DNA of 64,000 nt from Branchiostoma belcheri (taxonomy: Eukaryota; Chordata; Leptocardii; Amphioxiformes; Branchiostomatidae). The stretch lies in contig NW_017804487.1 of assembly GCF_001625305.1 (NCBI RefSeq), positions 1,145,023 through 1,209,022 on the forward strand. The letters run 5' to 3'. A model generated the notes under the pieces. That model saw nothing but the letters and a program-made list of their open reading frames with translations. It was not told where the DNA came from and searched no databases. The translations under genes and the position numbers were made by a program. Below, in pieces: positions 35,001 to 47,000 of this stretch. How positions within the stretch are numbered: the first letter of the stretch is position 1; each line of letters begins with the position of its first letter.

Positions 35001-38000
35001 ATGTACAGGTATTTCTGATCTGTATCTGTATCTGTATAGCCGGTATAACCGCCTTTCGGCGTAACACACCAGCTACATGTAATTGTCTATCTGATGTCTA
35101 CCTGCACCTAGCCTACACCAGTTCATGCATGTGGATTTTTATTTGCTGCATTGACTGTGACCTGGCATTTGAAAAAGGAATACCAAGACCTTTGAAGTGT
35201 AAAAGAAATAATGGTGATGCTTTTGAGCAGTTTTTTGTATGATCCATACATCCTAAATTATGAGTGGTGCGAGTAAAATTTATCTGGTGCAGGTAATTTT
35301 CATTGTTTAATAGTGCAGAAAAAATATTTTGCGCTCTGTAAATTAACATTTATCTGCCAGGTTACATATATTGAAAAACACAGGATCTGTGGTGCAGTAT
35401 TCCACCGGTACTAGTGTGCACAGTGAAGATATACATGTACATGTAGACGAATGCATCATATGGGAGGGGGGGTGCATTGGTGATCTCTTTAGATGCATTT
35501 GTCAGGGTGACAGATACATGTACATGTACATGTACATGTGCCCTGGTGGAATTGTATTTAATATGAATGTATAAACCATCTACACTTCATTCAAAATAAA
35601 GGTAACGTTGATGAGTAGTCACAAATTCATGAGAAGGTGAAAAAGGGACTGAACATTATATACCTTTGGGGATGGGTGCAGGCTCGACCTCGTTCATCCC
35701 CATCCACATGTTAGGTGCCATCCCCAGTAGATGAGGCTGGTAGGCTGAAGTGCTGGGTCCAGCCATTCTCTGGGCATAGAGAGCATTGATCTGGAAAATA
35801 GTTCAGAATCGTTTTTTAACAGTCTGTTACGAAAGGCTACAAAACCACATGTGATGCAGTCCCTGTTCCCACTTGGATAAAATTTACAGCTATCTGCTAA
35901 ATTTGTGTACAATGCTAGTTACCATGGTGACAGATGTCTGGTCCAGTTCATTGACCTTATTTGTTTGGAGAAGAAGAAGAGGAAGAATCAGAGCAAAAAC
36001 AATATGTTTTCCTTCTACAAAGGTAAGCATAAATTTTAAAATAGTTCTGCTTACCGAAGGAAAACATAATTGTTTTTGCTCTGTTTCTTCCTCTTTTCCA
36101 AACAGTGACCTCTGACCTGACCAACATGATTTGTTGACGTCTGTCACCATGGTGACTGGTGTTGGGTTACATAATGTTGCAATTTCATGGTCTGCTCTGC
36201 TCCTGTCACCATATACTAGTAGTACATGTATGTGAATGTGTTTGAGTAAGAATTAATAAAGCAGACCATGTCCGACGGTAAACATTATGCATTTGCTTTG
36301 CAAAATTAATGTTACTTCAATCTCTAGTTTGATTTCAATTCTGTTACATGTACCTGTTGTGCCCCTAGTGGAGACTGTCCGAATGTGGTGAAGCCGAACC
36401 CTGTCTGTGCACCCTTCATGTGTGGCGGGGAGAACGCAGAGTTCTGCACCACTGCACCCTGGGATACGCCCGGTGGCGACGGTTTACCACTCTCCACGTT
36501 CCCAACGGACGGTAGCTGTAACCTCGTCAGCGACGTCTCGTCACAAGGCATTCTGGGAAGGACGCTGAACCACATGCCGTCTCCGTTCATTTTGTGCGTC
36601 AAGCCTTTGAGAAGTTGGTCAGCAGTGAGAGGGCCGGGGGCAAATTGTATGGAGCTGGGCAGTGGGGACATGTAAGTGCCTAACATCTTCATGTCAGTTC
36701 TGTTCACCAGGGTGTCTATGTTTAAAAACCCACTGCCTGATTTTTGTGCCTGCAGTCCTCCTAGCCTGACCTGCTGCAAGCTCACCGTGGACGTGGCTGC
36801 CGTTGCATCGTGGGAAGTCCGCGTCTCCGTGCCCGTGGGACAGGCGTCCGGGTCCTGTTTGGCCACGTCTAGCAGCTCGCTAAGCTTGGACGGCTTCTGC
36901 AGGAACAAGTTCTCCGAAGCACCCTGAGACATTGCACTAGCTTTGGTTTCTTCCACAGCTTTGGAGTCGTGATTTCCACAGTTTTGGTCCCCGTTCTGTT
37001 TAGCAGTTTCCACATTGTTCTCACTCTTGACTACAGATTCCTCTTCCTTCTTAACGTCTTTAACCTCCGTGGAATTGTCCTTTGTTTCCTTGGGAATCAC
37101 ATTGTCTTTGCTCTCCTGTGGGTGAGAGTTCTCCTTGTCGACCTCCATGTTTTCTGGCTCGGCGCTCTCCATCCCTTCTACGAACACACCGCCGGCACAG
37201 GGCAGGACCCAGTAGCGCCGGTGGTAGCGGTCCTGTCCCAGACACAGGGCACGCAGGGAGTGGGACGCATCAAACAACTTGGAGCGGTACTGGGACTGTT
37301 GCTGTGGAAAACAGGGGGAGGCTACGGGTGAGCTTCATGTAAGAGTTGTACTGTAGACTGAGCAATAGTTATATTAGAAATGCTGCAATTGACTAATGAT
37401 ACAATTTTGTAACTGGTGCAGTAACATGTTTTGTTAGGTCCATATCATTGTTTATATTTGTGTGTTTGTAATTGCAGGGTTTCCTTAGAAAGCAATGATC
37501 AATGGTCATGAAGGTACTATCTTGCTTGAAGAACGTGGAAATTAAAAATAAAAATAATGTGACTTTTAAGTCTTAAAAGACATGCCATCCTGAACTTGCA
37601 TAGTAATGTCAGGTAATTTACAATTACATGTACATAGATGAATTTCTTTTGTACTGAAATATTTTTTTCTGTATTGTCCCAAACAGTTAGCAGCAAAGTT
37701 CAATTTTCAAATTGAAATTTGTTTACCCTGTACTTTTCACAGGAAATGTCCTTACCTTGCTGAGCTTTTCTATCCTTTTATCAGTCTCCTCTACTGATTC
37801 TGGCTCAGCTTCATCCTGAAATGTAGTGAATGTGAACATTTTCATTCAAACCAACAAAAGCATATCAAACCCTTGACTGTGACAGTTATACAGTACAAAA
37901 TGGTACATTTTAGTCAATACCTTTTACAACATTAATTTTCCAGAAATAAATTTCATAATCCATTTCATCTCTGAATTTCTCTCTTACGTCCACCTCCTTT

Positions 38001-41000
38001 CCCATTCAATCTTATCTCTTTTTTATTCCTGCCAATAAATCCTTCACTCTTCTTCCTTATATCTCATTCCCTCTGTCCATCCTTTCTTCTCTCACTTCAA
38101 CATGTAAATTCATTTTCAGTCTAGCCTTCCTTCCTTCCGGTGCAATAGCTCGCTTTGTAACCGGGAGGTTGTGAGTTCAAACCCCGGCCGGGTCATACCA
38201 AAGACTTTGAAAATGGTACACACTTCTTTCTCTGCTTAGCACTCAGCACATATGAGTGTAGCAAGGTCAAACACACAGCACTACCAGCGGACTCGCCCCC
38301 TGCTGTAGTGCCCTGCACAACTGTGTGTCCAAGGGCTACGGAAATGGTCATGGGCACCAAACCCTATGCTCTGCACAGAGCACGAGAGACCTTCCTTCCT
38401 CACCTCTCCTTCTACATCCAGCCCCTCCCCATCCTCCTCTTCTTCATCCTTATCCTCATCTTCCTCCTCATCCTCCTCCATCTTACTGTCCTCATCACCT
38501 TTACTGCTGGCCTGTTTCAGGGGAGAAAATAAACAGTTTAACAATTGAAACAGTGTTAGAAATACCCATCTGCAGTCTGCATTTTGCAGAGACATTTTCA
38601 ATATTGCATCAGAAAAATTAAGCAACCTGCAACTTTGCAGACTGAAAAAATCAGGTTAAAGGGTTTCAATGGCATTTAAGAGCTCTATAATATACAATCA
38701 TTTGTCAAGTAACTTTGCATGTATTTTTCAAATTGCATGTACCTGGTAAAATGTTTGCAAACATGCAGTTTTGTATATTGCCATGGCTTTTAGACATTCT
38801 GCAATATAACCATTTCTACCACTGAGAAAGAAAATGATCTTAATCCAGTTTTAGCACAGTTAAGAGCTAATCTCCCACTGGTCGTGACATACACACGACA
38901 GAAGCTCCAGTAATGCTGTGTACTGGTTCACTGGACTTGGATCAGAACTTGTAAGAATGTTCAAGTCCAAAAAAACCTAAAACTCAAGAACTGAGTCCAG
39001 ATTTATTACCATAAAAGACCATTTCACATAACCCTTTTCTTTCAAAACCACCTAAAACCTTCCATAGATTGCAAAATCTTTGCTGCAAAAATGAAGAAAA
39101 CATTGCCATCGGGCATCATCAAGTACCGGCCTCCATGTTATGTGGTCAAAGTTCCACCCAGACAACATTGCAAGGTTGCCAACATGCAACTTTGTATATG
39201 CTATGGGTTTAGGTCCGCACTTACAAGTCTAGAACTGAACCTAAACCTCTGGACTTGAATCTGGACCTGAACCTAAATGTAGGTTTAGGTATGCAGCACT
39301 ACGCTCCAGTTCCTAACATCTGTACATCAAAAATGGTCCATGTAAAGCATGCAGATTAAGAGACTGTTCCACTACCTTCCCGGGGGTGTTGGCAACAGAC
39401 ATGGTGCCTGACATGTTGCTATCCTCCCCCATGTTGGAGTTCTCGTTGGACATGGCCTGTCTCGAGTACGGCCGGTGGAACTTCTTGGCCCGGATGATGC
39501 GCAGTCTGGAAAATCAGACAAATTAAACATCTTTAATTCCTTACTAAATTCTTTATCTTGTTACCAGAGGAAAATCCTATGTTACAGATACATGTAGAGG
39601 ACCTCCCAACATTCTTCAGACCATGTTTGGGAGTTAGTTGTGAGAAAGGTCATTAGAGTTTAGCATAATTTTTAGAATTCATTAGTGCCAGCCAACTACA
39701 AATTTCGGGAAAGCCATATTCTACACTGTCTTGGATGCGATCACTGTGCACTGGAGCAAGATAAGGATAGATTCCATGCTACTCCAAAACCCAGTAACTT
39801 TGACATTTTGGGTTCCAAATTAGTTGCTAACCTTTAGTTGTGGGAAGGTCCTGAATGTGTGACATCTTTAACGGCTTATAATAGAAAGATGTTTGTGTTA
39901 AGAATGTGTGAAGAAGCAACAAACCACCTACTTTCTGAGCTTGCCCTCTACAATCCACTTGTCCCTCCTCAGGTTGGACATATGTTCTATACTGCTGTCA
40001 ATCTCACTGTAGGGAAAGATATCATGACAGTGATTGTGATTTAACACCTCACACCAGTATTCTAGAGAATTTCATATTATGCTAGAGGGAACAGCCAGTC
40101 TTCACTTTGTTTGAAGAGAAAAAACAATGACAAATTATGACTTCAATGGAGAGCTGTAATATTTTGCACTAAATATAAATAAGACATATTAATGAAAGTT
40201 TGTATTCTGTCTTTTTTTTCATATTTTCTCTCTAATATCAGGGTATGTATTTTACTTCCTCTTAAATGTTAACAGCGTTGACCTAAGATCCAACGAAAAT
40301 CGTTAAAAATCTGTGCAGTACATTCTAAGGGCATGCTGTATGATGTACACTAAAACTTACCCTACTACAGCCCTGCTGCACAACAGTTCATTACAGATGA
40401 AGGCCAGGATGGCAGCCTTCTGTGTAGGAGAGTGGGCTTGGAACGGGATGGTCTCTAATCGCTGGCTCATCTGGAACATACAGTTCAGAACAAAACAATT
40501 AAAATATACTGTAGACTAAAACTTATCCTGGATATTGGATTGATGTATGATATTTTGGTAATGGTCAGCATTACATTTGAAATATGTGTTGTTGCTGTTA
40601 TTCTTTATCTGTACATGTATATATGAGTCCAACAACAATGCATGCATGATAGGAGAGTCTGCCTTATAATTATGCTTTCATACCAAATTTAAAGACTGAC
40701 CACTAAGGCAATATCTTCACCATCAGTGTTAGAAAAACTTTTTTTCAGTGTTCTGCAATATTGCAGAATGTCAAACTTCTGTTCTACAATTCAGAAATAC
40801 ATTCTGCAAAGACACAAATCTGGATCTAAACCCATGGCATATACTGTACTAGTGTAAAATTGCCATGTTGGCAAACATTTGACACGCAATTTGAAAAAAA
40901 GAATGCAAAATTACTTCATCAAATGTATATCATAGAGTCAGTAGTAAACATCAATGATCCCCTAGACTGATTTTTTTTCAGTCTGCAAAATTGCAGGTTG

Positions 41001-44000
41001 CTTTTTTCTTCTTCAGTTCTGCAATATTGAACATGTCTCTGCAAACTGCATAATGCTGATACTATTAGGTATTTCTAACACTGACCATGAATAATCATAG
41101 GGTATACAATTACATACATGTATAGATCAAAACTTATGAAAAGAGTGCAATTTTAACCATTTCCCTACTGATGGCACCAAGTCTGAATTGGTTCTGAGGT
41201 TAGTCTGCAGGAAGAAGGTTAAAGTGATCCAGAGTCTGGACTAACAGTGTTAGAAATACCCATCTGCAGTCTGCATTTTGCAGAGATATTTTCAGTATTG
41301 TAGAAGAAAAATCAAACAACCTACAGTTTTGAAGACTGAAAAAATTAGACTACGGGATCAATGGTGTTGGCCTCTGTGCATACATCTATGGCCCAGACGT
41401 GCAGCACAACATCTTGCTACTAAACCCATAAAGCGCAGTTTCTAGGGGCAAAATCTTACTTTCTTACTGTTATTGCTATGGAAAAATTGCTACTAAGCTT
41501 AAAAGATTGTGTATTTGCAGAAAGTATTTGCAAATTGCAGAACAAACTTTTGACATTCTGCAATATGGTAGAAAAAAATGATCTCTACTACTGACTAACC
41601 TCGTCCTGGAAGCCGTTCCTGCCCTGTATGAAGAGCCTGAGGATCTCAGACAGGTTCCTGTGGTCGATGTCTGCATCATGGAGGGGAACCCGCAGCACTG
41701 TGGCACTCTGGGGAGGAAACATACTGATTAGCCATAGATTTTCCAACTCAGGGAGATACATGTATGGCATACAGTATTCCTCATGCTTGGAGTTCTCTCA
41801 ATAGACCCATTCCAGTTTCACGGATCGCATAAACTGTTTACGCCACATAGGGGGACATTTCGAGAGAACATCAATCTAGAACGCTGAAGTCGGACGCGGC
41901 TTGCGCTCGCGGTGTCCCCCCTGGCAGATCTTTCTTTTTACTAAAAGGTAGGTAAGTGTCTAATTTCTCGGTAATATATGCAGAAATGACAGGAAAACAG
42001 GCACCAACTTTGTATGGTGGCATTCCGTACAACAGTTTAAGGTTACTTTGTTCCGTGACGTATGCAGGTTATGCGATCTGTGAAAGGAACTTTCGAAATG
42101 TGCCCCGTAACGTTTCTATTCGAAATGTCCCCCCTGTGACGTAAGCAGTTTATGCAATCCGTGGAAGTTGAATGGGTCTATTCCCTACAAAAGATATGGA
42201 AAGCTCATATCAGGAAGCAAACAGAAACCAAAGTGTTTAAAGCCTGTACCAAGACCATTCTACTTTACAGCTCTGAGTCATCTAAGACACTGACTATGTG
42301 CATCATGTTGTATGTACCTGTACCTATACCTGTACAAATACATGTACAGGGCAGACACCACATTTGCGTTGCGCAGTAGAGGCCAAAAAATGGGAACACA
42401 ATTGTAGTGCCTAGTTAATACCTTTGAAAATCCTTTTTTCTCTTGAAAGTTTTGGTCTATTTTGGAGATTTTCGGTCTGGAAGGCACAGGTAGGGTCTAA
42501 ACTTTCCTACTTTGGTCAAGTTTGGTTTATTTCACCAGTTAAGTGGGCGTAGTGAGAGATGTGAGTGGTTAGGTCTTGTCTGGCCAGGCGAATAAGCCTA
42601 TGGATACCATGGAAAATTACATGTAGGTCAAAGTTGAGGTTTTGTTACTATCATCAGCTCTGGCGGGAATTTGAGGTGGTCGATCCCCTGTTCCCTTTCT
42701 ATTTTTGGAAATCAGACCCTCGTGGCTACCTGGTGCAGAAAAATTTTTGAGACTGAAGTATGGGCAAGTACTTTCATGAGGACTTCTAATAGTGTATTTA
42801 AGCATGTGTTCCTATGGCCAAATCTGATAGTACTGTCTGCCCTACAGTGTAAACGTACATTGTATCATTTGTCTTCAGTTCCCACATTGAATGTAGGGTT
42901 ATCTTTTCACTAAGCTGGACATTCCCTGACATGTCTGTCAGCCTACCTGCATGCCTGGTATGACCCCGGGGTCCCTGAGTGCACACTGCAGCAGGTTAGC
43001 TAACATGTCTAACACCTCTCTCTCTGCCTCCTCCTCTCCCAACAAACCCTGCTGCATCTCATCCAGCGTTGGAATGTCTTTCTCATCTGTGGAGAGAGAG
43101 AGAGAGAGAAAACAACAAACAGTCAGTATGTGAGATATAAGAGGGCCTGCATGGGGTATAGTGATTACGCATTACGCAAAATTTTTGCAGCCGATTACGA
43201 ACTACATTGTACGTTAAAGTCTCAGAGCTGATTATGACTTTATGCTTTGCGGCTAATGTACTATAATAATGATAATGATTATGAATTGAGTTGATTTTTG
43301 AGGAGGCTGCCTACAGATTATGAAGACTAAAAAGGCCTAAAGGTTTGAACCACTCACACCGGGAAGGTCCCCTACTCTTTTCGATAAGTGCGGTGGGTTC
43401 TTTAACGTACGTGGGGTGTGGCTCTCCCCAAACACGGGACCTCCATTTAACGTCCTACTGTATCTGAAGGACGTCCCTAACCAAAGCTAGGTACTCATTT
43501 ACACCTGAGTGAAGTGAGGAAAGTCGTGTAAAGTGCCTTTCCCAAGAGGACAAGATCGGTGGCATCGGGCACATGTAGGATTCGAACCCGGGACCTCTTG
43601 GGTCTGAGCCGAACACTCTACCGTTATGCCACATGACCCCACTGTAAACAGATGTTCTAACATCACACTTTTTTAAATTGCACAAATTCATGTCTGTTGC
43701 TGTACTCACCCATGTCCAGCACAGAACCAAAGTTATGGAGGAACTCAAACACCATCATGCAGTCTGCAAAGGCGTTGCCTGGCAACTGTAACCCGGGGAT
43801 ACGCTTCAGCTCTGGTAGGGGCTGGGGGAGTACAGAAACTTGCAGTTAAGACAAGGTACATTTAAGTATGGTCAGTGTACAAAATACTTTTTTGAACCAG
43901 GTTGCCCGCAAAAATTAGGTTGCCCATCAGAATTGTAGGTTGCCCCACCTATAAGTTACTACTTTCCTCAAATTAAGTAAATGTTACATATATATTAAGC

Positions 44001-47000
44001 ATTTGACAACATTTCTAACAGCCTTTAGTTAACTGATACTAGTAATAGCTATTAATACCTCAAAATTAAAAAGCATCTGCCGGCTACAGTGGTGCAAGCC
44101 AAGTGGGCATGATTTTGGGGGGGGGGGGCATTCTTAAAATTCAGGTAGCACACTGGGCTACACGTACCTACAGTAGGTTCAAAAATAGGTTGCCCCAAGT
44201 AAAATTTGGTTGCCCAGGTATTTTGCACGCTGATGGTCCATGAATAGTTTCATCAGGTTGGTAACTTACTGAGTAACGATACTCTTTTTACACAACCAAG
44301 TCTTTTATTCACAGCCGACATTTCGGTGACCGTCTGTCACCTTCCTCAGGGCAATTCTGACTGGTTCACATTGCACTGCAGCACAGGTAAGTATGCTAAC
44401 TTTGGGTAGAAACTATTATTGTCAGCTTCTCTCCATTACACAAAACATCATAGTGCATTCAGTGTTTAAAGGAATCTGAACTTTCACTCTAGCAATGTAC
44501 CATTTCAAAAGCAGTGAGACAACAGTAGCAGGGCTCAAAATACTGGGTGCATGTGCACCTTGGTGCACCCAAATTTGGAGCTGTGCACCCAATTTTTTTC
44601 TGTGGGTTCACCAGTGCACCTAAATATTTTTGTATGTATTTTAATTTTACATATTAAATGTATACAGTAATACTGGATATTCTTGGCATCTAAGTGTCAG
44701 AAAATCCTGTGTTGTAGTACTTGTTTAAGATTTTGAAGTTAGCTCCCATTTGAGGTTCAAGCTCAGAAGAGGCGCAGTAAGATCTGTACATTGGTTTTGT
44801 TTTATATGGTGCACCCAAAAAAATTTTCTGTGCACCTAAATTTTTAGGTTGGGTGCACCAGTGCACCTATTCCCAAAATTGAATTTCGAGCCCTGAGTAG
44901 CAAGGCCCCCTACCTTTGCCTCCTTGAGTTGCATGTCTTCCACAGGTTTCTTTAGCTCCTTCGCAATCTGCAACTCAAGACGACGTTGCTCCTGTAGAGT
45001 TGAAGATTCAAGTTCACAATTAATTTCTAACTCGATGTCCAAACATAATAATTGAATGATTGATTATTCAAATAATTTCAATAATTGATTTAGGCCACAC
45101 CGCCTTAATTTTATGGATGACATTCACACGCGCATTGATTTTCACCTGTTCTAAAATAATGAAAATAAAAATCACCTCCTCCGAGGTTCTGGCCTGGCTC
45201 TAGGCTCTAGTTAGCGACAATGCCGAGCCGGTGGTAACTCTGGAGGACGGCACCCAGGCTACAAAACCTCCACAACTCAAGAACTTGTACGTACGTACAG
45301 TGCCGATTCATAAATTCCGCAAAAAGCCAGCATGTGCTGGCTTGTCGTATACGTCGCTATGTACAGCCTCAAATTCATTATACCAGCTTTGTTTTCCTGT
45401 GGTTTAGTAGCATTTTTATTTTTTTGTCAGAGTTTTTTTTTTATTCGCCCGCACGCACTACTTTGTGGGTATTTAGAGAATGTCATCCATGAAGTCAGTG
45501 TGGCCTTATGCTACAGAACAGAATATAGTACTGAGCGTCTAACAACATGTAGTTGATAGAACAGTTACTGGAGAATTGTCAGTTTGGCTACTCCACTAAG
45601 AAGTCAACAGTGTAATTCACTTCATGTTCGCGGAAGCAAAAGTTTGTGGTCTGAGAAAAATAGATGTGTTCATGTATACTTTTATGGTGGTGGCAGGTGC
45701 AGAAGGAAGAAAGCTGGTGAAATTTGTTCATGGTAATGATAAGTTTGTGGTGACAGTAAAAACCATAAAAGTATCACAAAAAATCGCGATGATCTAAAAA
45801 CAAAGAAGATCTCACCATCTTTCTCTCCCTGGTGAGTTTTTTCTCCACCTTCTTCTCCTGTTTCATTCTTTCTCTCTCCTGGTAGAGAAAACATTCTCAA
45901 ACATGTCAGTACATGTACATTTGTACCACTACAGGCAAAATCAACATACAGGAAAGCATGTTTACAATTATAGCTGCAGACACTTTTATGCATTGTATGC
46001 AGATGTCATAATGTACATTGAAATAGAAAGATAACAAATTTCTGACAGCATTTGGGTCAGATAGCTGAGGAAGACTGAGTGATTCAGTCGAAAATTTCTG
46101 GTGAGTCAAATTTTGAGTTGGAGAACAGTTTAATTTTTTTCATAATGTAATAATTACCAACTCAGATGAACTTTCATGCAAATTTCTGACAACTTGATCA
46201 TAAATTCAGTTCATCCACAATTAATCTTGATGATTCCTGTATTAATATATATTACATGTATGATTATGAACAATTCTCTTCTACAATGCTCTTGTCAACT
46301 TTCCTTGAACACATAAAAAAAATGTTTTGATTGTTCCTTCTCTCATTTCTGTCATTCTCCCCCCCCCCCATTACTATTGGTATGTCCCTTACCTCAGCTT
46401 TTTTCCTGGCCTCCAGAGCTCTAACCAGCATCATGTGTTGTTTTCTTCTCTCCCTCTCCTGTAGGACCAACAAAACCTGTGTTAGTCCTCAACTTCTCTC
46501 AAAACTTATCAGTATTCTTGTGACGGCTTCTTAGCTCTGTGAAGGGATCGCTTAATGTGAGAAGAAAGAATAATATACACAGTTGCCAAGATTTTTTATT
46601 AAATCTTAATGCTAAATAAACTGCAGTAACACCTGTAAAAGCACTACATTGTACAATCCACATCTACATGTAAAGCCACACCTTGCCAGTCACCCAAAAA
46701 AGCCAACCAAATGGGCCTGTCTTTGTATGTTGCTTAGGAAACTACAACAGTTCCCTGAACAAGCAAAACAGAACCATTTTGTTGTGCAACATCCAAAAGA
46801 CTGTGTTGACGTTTCACATTTATGTTCGGAATTAATGTAATGAAATATGAGGGCATTAAAACCATCCCTCAACAGAGACAGGGGGGGGGCGCCACAGACT
46901 TTCTGCAACCTGTACTGTACTGCTCACGGAGTCACGAGTTTTATAATATCTGTATGACATCACGGAAGCGGTGGATTGCTCATTCCTTGACAAAGACTGG

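Noticed and set aside
36385-37342. Several plus-strand open frames opposite the large BAZ2 exon
   Set aside because: The minus frame matches conserved BAZ2 motifs over its whole length. The plus frames are shadows of GC-rich coding sequence.
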